From the NCBI GenBank assembly GCA_020091685.1, contig CM034599.1:22939928-23003927 (forward strand): 64,000 nucleotides of DNA. Direction: 5' to 3'. Position 1 is the first letter of the stretch. Every line of letters begins with the position of its first letter. The notes beneath the pieces are model-generated. The model worked only from the letters and a program-made list of their open reading frames with translations, was not told where the DNA came from and did no database searches. Shown here piece after piece: positions 49,022 to 60,400 of this stretch. A program made the position numbers and the translations under genes. The stretch comes from Lutjanus erythropterus (Eukaryota; Chordata; Actinopteri; Lutjaniformes; Lutjanidae).

Positions 49022-49474
49022 CTAAGGAGTTATAGTTGAGTTTTGAGTCTGCTGTCTATTAGACTCCCACAATAACACACAAAAGAAATCGAAGTATTGA
49101 ATCTTAAGAAAGGTGCTGCTGTTTTGGAAAACTAAATTAGCAGTGACATTTAAAAGTTGCAGTCTGACTGATATCCAACTGTGCAGATATTTAATTATTT
49201 CCTCTTGGTACACAGTGATAAAGTACGTAGATTTTTTGTACACTAACTCCACAGCGCCTAGTGTAAGAAAGACAGAATAGTGGAGAAAAAGGACACCGAT
49301 GATGATGAGGGTGATGATGGTGGCCACTGCTCCTGGATTGATGAAATATCTGTCAGCAGCATTAAGCAGCGTTTGGGTCTCCCCAGGCCTCATTAGTACT
49401 GGAAGTACAGTCTCTCTCCTGAGGTACTTGGCTCTCACCTTCGCTAGAACTACAGAGCGTGCAACTGGCATCAT
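49022..49474 (-). CDS. Uncertain open frame with one membrane segment
   Basis: An open frame of 150 codons. Residues 1-40 are basic. Residues 48-74 form a strong single transmembrane segment (GAVATIITLIIIGVLFLHYS, then VFLTLG). The rest is ordinary. I do not recognise it. It overlaps, one base out of frame, a second frame that starts at 49493 (MKDNPADDASCTL, 43 codons, stop at 49362-49364) directly behind a strong splice acceptor. Either could be chance. It sits between mir-27b and mir-24 on their strand. Confidence 0.25.
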   Translation of the reverse strand: MMPVARSVVLAKVRAKYLRRETVLPVLMRPGETQTLLNAADRYFINPGAVATIITLIIIGVLFLHYSVFLTLGAVELVYKKSTYFITVYQEEIIKYLHSWISVRLQLLNVTANLVFQNSSTFLKIQYFDFFCVLLWESNRQQTQNSTITP

Positions 49475-49502
49475 CTGCAGGATTATCTTTCATACTACGT
49501 AA
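49439..49502 (-). ncRNA. Candidate internal exon of the microRNA host transcript
   Basis: On the minus strand, about 70 bp of nearly pure pyrimidine (49505-49575) ends in CTCCTTTTAG at 49503, a textbook acceptor. The following 64 bp end in the consensus donor AAG|GTGAGA at 49439. It lies between mir-27b and mir-24. If used, it would place mir-23b and mir-27b in one intron and mir-24 in the next. It contains ATG AAA GAT AAT at 49493. Alternatively the exon continues as an open frame (see 49022-49474). Confidence 0.35.
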
Positions 49503-50394
49503 CTAAAAGGAGACAGAAGCAGAGGGGTGGAAGTAGAGAGCACGGAAGAAAGATGAAAGAGGAGAGAAAGAACGACAGACAAAGCAGGAGAGCGTGGCGC
49601 GGCGCTCATTAGTAATGTTGCACGGCGTTTTGAATTTGTGAGGAGGCTCGTGTGTTTAATTCTTCTGAGTGAGAGGGTCTCAGTGGAAAGTTTCATAGAC
49701 ATGCAAGTGAGGCTGGAGGAGATGAGGTGTATTTAGACTGAAGTGAGACCAAACTGAGGGAAAATGCAGGACAGGGGGGAAGTGGTGGACTGTCTGGTGC
49801 CCTTTTTTCCACCCCTGCCCTTCAGACAGCCTGAGTCAGTGTACAGAAATATTAATTACGCACTTTATCATGTCACATTAGAGTGTTGTCTCGGACATTG
49901 GGCCACCCTAGATAGCACTTCATTATGTTTTGTCTACTGAAGGGACGCCCAACAACACACTTCACTACGTTTTTGCCACACTGAGAGGGCACCCTAGAGG
50001 GCACTTTAGCATTTATCTTAGACACAGGGCTACTCTAGATGGCATTTATCATGTTTTATCTACCATTGGTGTTTCCAGCTATCCATTTTTGCTGCAGTTT
50101 TTTTGAATATGTGGGCATTGCTCCTCCTGCCACCCCTCGAGTCCACCGGTGACAAGGAGAACAGGAGGAGGAGTGAAATGAGATAAGAGAAACGAGAGAA
50201 AGGTGAAAGAGCAGCGAGAAAACAGTAGAGGATGAAGAGGGAAGGAGTTCTGTGACTGAAATGTATAAACACACATTAGGTAATTAAACTCAAACACACA
50301 CAGCAGGCCACTGTAAAAACTTAAAAGAACATTTCTGTTCTCTCTCTTCCTTCACACCGACTCATTGTCTTCCTTTGTCTGCTTGTCTGGGTCA

Positions 50395-50490
50395 TGCTCT
50401 CCTCAGGTGCAGAACTTAGCCACTGTGAACAAAGAGGAAATCAATCACTGTTCACCAATCAGCTAAGCTCTGTGCCTGGCTGGAGAGAGG
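50395..50490 (-). ncRNA. mir-27b: mir-27b microRNA hairpin
   Basis: On the minus strand the 5' arm at 50450-50471 is identical to miR-27b-5p (AGAGCTTAGCTGATTGGTGA at its start). The 3' arm at 50409-50429 is identical to miR-27b-3p (seed TCACAGT, ending TTCTGC, which separates 27b from 27a). The loop region is also close to the mammalian hairpin. miR-27b is known from lipid metabolism, angiogenesis and muscle differentiation. It lies about 240 bp downstream of mir-23b, the spacing recalled for mammals. Confidence 0.98.
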
Positions 50491-50730
50491 ATACAAAACC
50501 TGTCTGGCAGGCTGACGTGTACACACACACACTCTTACACAAAACACTCACATCAAGACCTTCCAACTCCCTCATCATCCCTCTTTTCTCCTCAAACTCT
50601 TCAAACACAATCAAACGCACTCTTAGATAATCATGTCTTCTTTAGTTTTAAGTTTCAGGGGGACGAATGAGTGTGTGCATGTGTGTGTAAAGGGGGGGGG
50701 GCTGTGGTTGCCATGGCAGCCGGCTGGGTC

Positions 50731-50807
50731 AGGGCTGTGTGGTAATCCCTGGCAATGTGATTTTATCATAAGTCACAAATCAGCACGCCAGGAACCCTCA
50801 CAGCCCA
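50731..50807 (-). ncRNA. mir-23b: mir-23b microRNA hairpin
   Basis: On the minus strand the 3' arm at 50739-50761 is identical to miR-23b-3p (seed TCACATT; the final TTACCAC separates 23b from 23a). The 5' arm at 50777-50798 reads GGGTTCCTGGCGTGCTGATT, one base from the mammalian star strand. The flanks CACAGCCC and GGGCTGTG extend the stem. It is the first hairpin of the cluster in transcription order. Confidence 0.98.
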
Positions 50808-53800
50808 GACATGAAAGAACAACATCTTCTCTCTGCCTGTTTTTTCTCTCTTCTACATCTTCTCTCTAACTACATCCTCCAGTCCAGCTCCAGTCCAACC
50901 TGCAACACCCATGAAATGAAAAAATCTCTAACTTTCTTTGTTCTTTCTCCTTTACGTCTGCCATCAGAGCGCAGTCATGAAAGACCAGACCTGTAGATCC
51001 TCGCTCTCTCCTCTCCCTCTCTCACACTATTTTCCTTGGTTACCCCTCTCCTCCTCTCCCATTCGCCACGCTCGGCTAACCCGGCGATATGCCCCTCATT
51101 AAGCGGATCAAGAGGGATTCCAGAGGCATGTACCGGGGGAAGAAAAGAACGAGGGAGTGAGTGGGGAGGGAAAAAAGGACAGGGATAGACCACCCTTCCT
51201 TTTAAAGGGTTGTGCTTTTTAGGTTTAAAAACACAGAGCAGGGAGTGCGCCTTCTTGACAGACATGTTGTTTTCAGTTAAAACCCTCTTAGCCCGCCTCA
51301 GCCTAATCCCACTGTACTGCGCTCTGTGTGTGAGGGCGTAAAAGGGTACATGGAGGACTGTTCTACTTAAGAAAAGACTACGGGGGAACACAAACTGAGC
51401 AGTAAAACATGAATCAGTCTCCCCACAGCGCGATATGAAAAAGCAGTGAAGAGGTCGGTTCATCCATCATTTTAATTGGAGAGAGATCTGGACCTGAGCT
51501 CGGTTGACCAGTGTGATGCATTGATGTTTACAGAGGCCTGTTTGGTTCAGTCCGATGGGAAGCAAAAGTAAAAGTTGGGATATTAATCTCTAAATGCTTC
51601 TTTTCTTTTTCTATTCTTTTTTAGGTGTCTTCACTGCCCCGTTTCATTCCTCCTGTACTTGTAGTGAGACTCCACGGGGAGGTGCAGTGAGGGAGTGAAG
51701 GATGATGACAAAAGATCTGCGGGCACAGACAGATAGGCGCTACATACGTGTGTGTATGTGTGTGTCAGAGAGATTTATCAGGACTGAGCCAGATGCCGGG
51801 CACTTGTCTAGAAAGCCTTTCACATCCTGTGCAAATGCATAAAGCTGTCTCTGTGAGTGTGTGTGTGTGTGTGTGCGCATGTTTGTGTCTGAAGATAAAA
51901 GCCTGTCTTGTAGTGGCTCGGTCATGGCCTAAAAAAGGATTTAGTGCTGTAAGTCACTCAGGTTGATGGGGACAAGTATTTAGCAGCACCTCTTGCCGCA
52001 GCCAAGGTCATAGACGCCTTGTTTGACCTGATACTCAATGAATTGGCGAGATTGTGGAGACTGAATTGGGGGCGTGCTAGATAATACAATAGCTGGCTAA
52101 TTTCAGAAACTAACTGTAACACTGATTTCAAGTTAAGTTAAAACTAACTGCTTTGTTGTAACTAAGTAGCTTCACTCTGAAGTTGCCACTTTGCTCAGTT
52201 GCATCTGACTAATATTGTACAGAGTGCATGTCAGTGTAAAGAGATGTACGTTCCCTGGTGAAAATATTAAATAAAATGTTCCTTTGGCTCTAACATTAGT
52301 CTCTCCGATCTAACACTATTCTAACACTCTTCTACCAAGACAGCAGTTAGGATTAATCTTAAAATTTACACCTACTAACTTTACATTGTAACTAACCTGT
52401 ATTTTACCTGTTTTACTAAGCAAAACTACCTTCAAACTAACTAAACACACAACTTTCTGCCAAAGTAATAACAACTGACTGTTTTACAGGAGACATCTCT
52501 GTTCTGGCTCAGTTGGAAAACGTCATGTAATATATTTCTCTGCATCAATCAAAGTTTATCAACATCCGGATCAGAAACTAGTGATATTGTGGGGTTATTG
52601 GCTTATGTTACCAGGGACATGCCACTGTCAGTCAAATCTGATCAGTCTTTACTGCTAAACTAATTGTTTACGTTATTTTTTAAGCAAAAATGCCAAACAT
52701 TTGCTTGTTTCACTTCCCTCAAATGTGATGATTTTCTGCTTTTCTTGGTTTTACATCATTATAAATTAAATGTGTTAAATTTAAGCTCCAAATAAATAGT
52801 GGGCAGCATATCACTAGAGTAACTGCTACCTAACTCTGGTAGACATCTCTACTACACAACATGTAGACCTCTTGGACATCTGAGATCGCAGTGACACCAG
52901 TTTTTTCTGGTGAACTTTTGATTAATGTTAACCCACCATTCATTTTTCCCTACCTTTCCACCTGTTTGTCTCTACAGTCAAAACTATCAAATAAAAGCAA
53001 GATATCAATTTAAAAACAACTTTAAAAGCAGCAAAACATTAAAGAGGTATTTTATCTCAAAGTGGTTAAAATTTGACTAATGTCCCAATACTAAAGCTAT
53101 AGCATTTGATCCACATTACACTACCGTATTGTTGAAAAGCTTTGAAGAATAGTCAGGTTACTATACTTCAATTGTTGGGCTAAAATCAGTTTAATTGCCT
53201 GCTCCCATTATTCAAAGGTTAGTGTCAGTAATAACAGGACTGTTATGAAAAGATCAGCAGCTTCAAAGAGAGCCGTCTTCACTCCAGTCCTCCCTTTCTG
53301 CTTCTTCTCTTCCTCCCTTTTCTTTCTGTTGGCTTGTCTGAACCATAAATTTCTCTCTTCCCTGCATTTAGTTTGAGACCAATAAACCCTCGCCGCTCTG
53401 AATGTTGAAAAGCTCAGCGCTTGATAGCTGTGGTTATGCATGCACACACACGCAGGAGGAATTTCAGGGTCAACTGTATAAAAATCACCCCACATCGAGC
53501 AGAGACGTCCCGAGCCCCTCAGAAAAACGCTCACTGACCCGTTCTCTCCCTCTTTCTCTCTTCCCTCTCTCGTTTGTTTGAGGAACACATTCCCGAATTC
53601 CTTCTCTGACAAACACATCCTGATGGCGCTTGTGTGAAACCACGGAAAAGGCCCCATTCTGTGTCTACAAACACACACACATGTGCGCGTACACACACAC
53701 TCAATGGGCTCAGAGAGGAATGTGAAGTATAGGTAGCCAAGTGACTCAAGTGTGGACTGTCCGCTGGTGCAGATGGAATCTGGATCAATACAACACAAAG

Positions 53801-54303
53801 CTTTCTTTTATGGTCACCATTTCACAATAAAAGATCAGATATGAGATAGAGGTATTGTCTGTAGTGCATGGAAATACTTACAAAATGGAAGAAGAATGAA
53901 AATAATATTAAATTTTTCATAAGATACAGAATATTTTAAAAGTTCTGGTGAAAGTCTTTGTCATACTGATATGTTATTGGTTCTTTTCTCCACGCATGGT
54001 TCAAGTAAAAATAAATCAGCCAATTAAAAGGCTGAACTGCAAATATGAAGCAACTGAAAACCTACACAGACATATTTTTACATTCTGATTCAGCTTGTCA
54101 GGAGACCTGTTGGTGTCATTTCTAAAATTAAAAATTATGATGAAACTTGAGCTCCATTCATATGCAGAGAGGTGTAAAGGAATAAAAGTGCAAAAGAAGA
54201 CGATGAAAAGTTTTCTTTTGGTCAGTTTTGCATCTGACACATGACATGGTTGACACTCATTTTTCATGAATGAAAAACTCAGAATGAAACCTCACCTCCA
54301 ATG
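50808..54303. other. Region between mir-23b and the AOPEP stop codon
   Basis: It would contain either a long AOPEP 3' UTR, a cluster promoter, or both. TG/CA tracts lie at about 51738-51765, 51857-51875 and 53670-53700. A common repeat lies at 52635-52795. Two long minus-strand open frames (50975-51463, 162 codons; 53208-53798, 196 codons) have no recognisable product. The first poly(A)-like signal below the AOPEP stop on the minus strand is the variant ATTAAA at 53190-53195. Confidence 0.4.
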
Positions 54304-54444
54304 TCACAGGACCATCTCCTCCACCACTCTGCGTGCCGACTGGTCCATTTCTTCCTGGACTAATGAGAGGCAGCGACGGGCCAGAGTTTGCTGCTCAGAC
54401 TCCTCCTGAACCATCAGCTCCCCGTACAGATACACACCCATGGC
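54304..54444 (-). CDS. AOPEP: AOPEP last exon (C-terminus and stop)
   Basis: Minus-strand acceptor TTCCAG before 54444; stop TGA at 54304-54306. It encodes AMGVYLYGELMVQEESEQQT, then LARRCLSL, ending QSARRVVEEMVL. Human aminopeptidase O ends AMGVYLYGELMVSEDARQQQ through DRSSAQVVAEMLF, so the match is near-complete. This is the last helical hairpin of the leukotriene-A4-hydrolase-like C-terminal domain. Confidence 0.97.
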   Translation of the reverse strand, partial: AMGVYLYGELMVQEESEQQTLARRCLSLVQEEMDQSARRVVEEMVL

Positions 54445-57400
54445 CTGGAACACACGTTCACTGTCAGTTAGTCTATTTTCTTATCATGTAAAGGCTTCTC
54501 TCCCAGATTGAGTTTTCAAAATGTTTTCATTGTATTTACTTGGTCATGAACCAGAAAGTGCTCCACATCTCCATAGGCCTGAGTGTACTCGTGTTTGACC
54601 ACCAGCTCACACCAACGATGTCGCACCTGGAAGACAAAACAGAGGGGGAAAAAAAACATCTATTAGAAACACAAATATTCATTTAATTATATAAAGTCTG
54701 ACCAATTTAAGAGACTTTTAGCAAAAATGGCAGCACAGAATTGTCACCATGGACCAAAACACATGAACAAAGAAATCAAAGCAAATAAGACTGATGCTTA
54801 AAAGAGTTAGCAGAATTAGAGGGCATTGAAATTTGAAAATCACACAATTTCTTGTTAAATTCAAATACAGACACTTGCCCATATCAGTCCTTAAAATGAC
54901 CACTGTCATGTCTAGAGTTATATAAGGTATATTTAAATTCTATGTGTTTGTAATTTCAGGGTTGACACTGTGTTGTTCATTCAAAGCTAATGAAGATATC
55001 ACATTAAGGCTTTACCTAGGGAAGGTAATTGATAGGATTTTATTGATACCAATGCCATGATCAATTCTGCTAGGAATTTCCTTAGTGATTCCTACACAAT
55101 TTTCTATCTGGAGAAAAAAAGGCGGCCAACACAGGTTTTTAGCATCAATGCAAGTTTGACGACACCGTTTTGCAATAGACAAAAACATGCTGGCATTGAT
55201 AGAAGGAACTGATAAGCTTAGTGACATAATTCTGATGGATCGCACAACTGGTAACTGTTTCTTGATTCCCATCCCTAAATTTACCAAGTTATTTATACCA
55301 TGGGCACAGACAATACGAAGTTAGAAGGATGATTTACTTAACAGGGTGTGAATGGGTGCTGGAAATCCTTGAAAACACTTGAAGTTTACTGTAGTGTTTT
55401 CAAGGTTTGAGAAGTACTTGGATTTTGCATAAAGTGCTTGAAACCGCTTGAAACTGTGATTGCATTACAAGTACTTTCATAATAATTCACTCTCTGACTG
55501 AGGATTTTGCTTCTTAGATGAAGAAATAAAATAAGTTGGAGAGAGTCTAACTGTTCGCACAAAATGAAGATGACTCCAGTTACATACAGACAGGTGACAC
55601 ATTTTGAAACACGAAACTTTGTTGTGTTTTCCTTTAATTTGTCACCCTTCTGTAGAATGATATCACAAAATATAATTTTTTTTAATTTATCGCACAGTAA
55701 TACCTGATTTAAGGTGATGAAGAAGAGAAATCATTTTGAGCATATGAATAAATCATTTATAAATGTCATTTACCACAATGGTAATTCAGTAGGAAAAGGC
55801 AGAAAATGCTTGAATAGTGTTTCAATTTGTCTTGGAAAAGGTGTAGGAACCCTGGATACAGTTCATACCACTAATTTAAAAAAAAAAAAATCATAAAAAA
55901 GCAGAATGGTTTTGTTGGCAAAGATTTTTAAATCTGTTATTTTTATTTATTAGGGCTTTAGTTAAAAGTTGTCCTTCCGGAAACATTTTATTTTTATGCT
56001 TTTGGCCAGTGCACCCACACATTAATGTGATCAGGTCTCCCTCAATGCCAGTAACAAAAGACAAACGGCTCATCTGACAAGCTGAGAGACAAAGCTGGAA
56101 GCTGCTCTGCACACAATGAATATATTCATCTAGAATCTGAGGCTTAACAGAGGTGAACTTTGTTTTAGAGAAGAAACCATCTCGACCTAAAGTTCATGTT
56201 TAAAAGTTCTGTGCAATTCTCTGATGTGCATGTGTGTCTTTGCCCTGTGTGTGTGTGTGTAAAGGTGTTTTTACTGTATGTCTGCATGTGTGTGAAAGCT
56301 AATGCCTGGCCTTTCTCCCAGAGGATCAATAGGAGCTCTGTTGCCGCGGTTACAGGAGAGATCAGAGACGGGCTCTGTCCCCGCCTCAGCCATCATCCTT
56401 CATCATCTGCTATGAGCGTGCATGTGTGTTCCCGTGTGTCCGTGCGTGTGCGTGGATAAATGCAGTGCACGTGTATATGAATACACTCATGTGGAGGAGA
56501 CACACAGGAGGATGATAAAAGAGACAGAAGAGCAATAAAAATTCCAGATGAAAAATCTTTTAAAGCGTTGTCACTTCTTTAAAGCCTGACAGTTTCCCTT
56601 GGCTGGTTTTTTCGTGGGTATTTCAATCTCCTCCATAACCATCTCCACACACTCGGGATAATAAACTAGTCCTTTGGAGAGTACGGTGACCAAGCATGGG
56701 ATTTTTGGTGATTGATTCTATTTCAACAGCTCTCAAGCTTTGGGCATTTCTACAGCGCTTGTACAGTTATTCATTTTGAGGTAGTACACTAAAAAGAGGC
56801 CAAATGAATCTACCTGAGTACCGTGTGAGTGTGTGCACACTCTTCACAGGAGTTTTAACTTTGTTTGTTAGACTGCCCTCCACCTGTTTATGCAGCAGGA
56901 GAACGGAGACTCAGGAACACATTTACAACAGCCACATTTAAATCCTCACATTACCTCCACAACCTGCTAAATAAACATGAGTTTAATTGGTCTCAGAAGG
57001 GCTTTGTTGTTTCCTCTTTCATCAAAATTTTAAATCTTACTTTCCCTGTATATTCTCTGCCTCTGTTTACTCTGGAAGTCTACAACAAACCCAAAGCAGA
57101 CATGACAAAGATAGTACAGGCATTATACGACATGACCCCACACAAACTGCAACAGAATCTCTTTTAACTGTTCTAGTTTCAACAAGGCTACAGTGGCAGT
57201 GTTCTTTGAAATTACTATTCCGGGTCAGAGTAACTGTTTTAGTTTCTCCGTTAAATGCAAATTAGAGTTTAAATTAAAGCCAAATGTTCACTGAATCATT
57301 AAGTGTCTGTTCATGAGTTGTAAGAAATCATTAATAATAAAAATAATAATAAAGTCTGGGGAGGAGGGGAGAGGTGGAAACAATTCATTTCAACCATAGA

Positions 57401-60400
57401 TTGTATATTAAATAGGATTTCAACCCACTTCACATGTTGTCTATAGCTCCAACTCATTATCTGGACTGCTGTACTCATTTCTGGACGCGCCATTGCTAAA
57501 TATTGCTCCTTTAATCAGTGCTAATGATCATATGGATTAGTGACAATTTATGTTGCCTTCTGTAGCCTTGGAGTGATGTTGATTTAAATCATTATTTTAG
57601 GAAGCAAAAAAGTGGTATCAGTGTATGGTTAAAGTTAGAGTCTGAGTCTGTCTGAGCTGTTCCTAAATGTGTCATACCAACGTTTTGGGTTAATGAAACG
57701 TCCCATGCACAACAAAGCATGAGGAAAAAAAGAAGTGCAGGCAGAGGGTGGGGTTTTTACAGATACAGACACCGCCACACACTTTTAGTGGATCATAAGT
57801 GATGATTGAAGGGGTTATGTCATATGAGTCTATAAAAGTGATTTGTTGCATACTGTACCTTTAAGAAATACATTTCAAACTCAACTTGTTGTTTTTTTTT
57901 TGGTTTTTTTACGACTGTATATGTTATGGAAGAGACTTTTATTAATAATAAAAAAAATGTCAGATTTTCTATTATACTTTGTGTGGAGTTCACTCCTTTT
58001 TTGTCTTAAAAATGTACAAAAAAAGCCTTTTAGCAGGATCATATATAGGTGATTTTCAAAAACCTTCATACAATTCCTTAAGACTTTCTTTTTGCTCATT
58101 CAGAACATGTTGAGGACAGGAAATCTGTTGAGTTTATTTATGTTGTAATTTGCGTGAAGCTGAGCCACAGTTATGGATAAACTGCCTGCAACATGCTCGA
58201 GGAAGAAGGATATGTGTGTGTGTGTCTGTATTCATGAGTGTGTACAGTATGTGTACCCTCTGGTGCCAGCCCTGCCCTTCTGGCCTGCGTAGCCCCAGCA
58301 GCTGTTCCCTGTGCTGGGTTACATTCCTGGGGAGAGCCCTGGGGCAGAGCAGCTGCCTGGTGCACCTCTCCTTACCCCTCTTTTTACTGTGTTTCCTCTT
58401 GCTGGGCCCCTCTCTCTGACAGCACATGCAATAACACGGTGACATTCCTTCATTTATTACTGCACCCCCGCCCCTCCTTCACCCTCCACCACCACCACCA
58501 CTGATTCCGACACATACACAAATGCCACGACTGATACTAACGTACTCCGTGTGTGCTCCACGGTTACCGAGACAAACCAAATTACACATCTCATAAAGTC
58601 AGAAGCTTATAGACAGGACAGACACGCAAAGCATGTATGAAGTGAAGATGCAAATGCAGTGTTACGGTAGTCTGGACTTGTCCACATACTGTAAACCAGC
58701 ATGGACGCCCAAACACAAACTCATATACTGACTATCTGGCCAAAGAGAGGAAATATACCATATAATAAAGACCAGTGATGATAACATTAAGTGTCATTGT
58801 TCAGGTGTAGTTAGCTACATGTAGTTAACTAGTTTAACTGCAATTTGCAGTAGTTTAACTGCATTCAAATCTCAGTAGCTTTTTCGGTAGTTAACTAGTC
58901 TGAGTCATACAGTTTAAGTGGTTACTTACAAACTACATATTCATGATATTCTCATTATGTTTTAGCCAAACAGCATGCCGCAGCTCATTGGCCATGGCCA
59001 TGTCAGTTTATAACAATCACCTGCCATTTGATTAAAATTACTTGTGGTTTGCGATGATTCACAAGTTGTTGTATTATAATGTATGTGTCTGAATTACTGT
59101 TAAGCACTTTACATATGTACTGTAAAAACATTTTCATAGACTATACATAAAGACCAACATAAGCAATAGTAGGCTATGTGGCTACAAAGGAAAAAAGAGA
59201 ACATTTATGATAATAGAAATCAGTGCAGACAATAAAAGCACCAAATCTTCACAACTGACAAGCTGGCACGAGGCAATGTTTGCCATTTTGTTGGAAATAT
59301 TACTGATCAATTGCTCTACTTTCAACCTTACTGTATATCTGTGCTCCATTACAATCTACTTACAGCTGCCATTACTGTTTTCCTACTTGTTTGCCCAGTG
59401 GCACCTATTAGACGTGGAGAGGAATTCCCTCCTTTGTGATCTCTGTCAGCCAGGGTTTTTAAATATTTCCCATTAGAGGCTTCTCTCTTTTTTGCCTCTT
59501 TTCTCGTTCACTTCAGAAGCTGTTTTTGTTTCCAGACTGTGAAGCCCACTGAGACTGTCATCATGATAAAAGGCTACATAAATAAACTTTTTTTTTTCTC
59601 AGACACTCCTCAGTTTATTCTTAATAACTCCTTTTCCTCTTTCTTTTGTGTCCTTGTCTCCGCTCCACATGCGAAGACAGACTTGATGTGGTCCGGTGAA
59701 GCCTCCGCTCGCTGGAGGAGGAAGACTGAACCTAACCTGGGCAGCAGACACAGACAATGTGTCCTGTGTGCTTGACCGACAGATGGCCTTCGACACACAA
59801 AAGCATACACGTACGCTATCACAAAATCAGAAACTACACACATACGTACGCACATAGAGTCACACATCACATGAGGCTCATGGGAGAAGTCATGCACTCT
59901 CTTTCATACATGCAAACACATGCTCCGGCTCACAGACGCACTCACACACGTATTCATGGTCACTCACACTGTTCACAAAACAGTCCCGCTGCACGCACAC
60001 CGCTGGTCAGACACAGATTTCCTTTCACTACACTCTTAGACATAAAAGCTCCAAAAGGATTCTTCCTGAGTGGTCCAGGTTCCACCTAGAACCCTTTGCC
60101 TCTCAAGAATTCTTTTTTGAAGAAAGAAAACAAGGGTTCCATTTAAAAACACTTTTCCTCTCTTTCATCAAGAGATCATGAAGGGTTCTTTGTACCATGA
60201 TATAAAAAGCTAGGTGGGTTCTAGATAAAACCCTTGACATTTTAAAAAATGTTTCAAGAAGACCTTTCAAGAAGAACCTCCTGAGCATGTTCTCGGTGCA
60301 AAACTTGGAATGTAAAAAGGTTCTCGCTTGCACCCCCAGAGTGTGTTCTACATAAAAACTCAAGAATATAAAAACATTCTCGGTAGAACCCCTGGCTGTG

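Noticed and set aside
50975..51463. 162-codon minus-strand frame upstream of mir-23b
   Set aside because: Composition is Arg/Pro-rich without any known motif, and the frame resembles nothing I know. It may simply be GC-richer promoter-type DNA for the microRNA cluster.
53208..53798. Longest open frame of the window, 196 codons on the minus strand
   Set aside because: No recognisable domain; part is translated CA/TG repeat (Cys-Val runs) and Lys/Glu-rich low complexity. There is no splice or conservation support visible.
56777..56790. TGAGGTAGTA, resembling the let-7 seed
   Set aside because: Only ten bases match; the following bases differ from let-7 and no complementary arm was found nearby.
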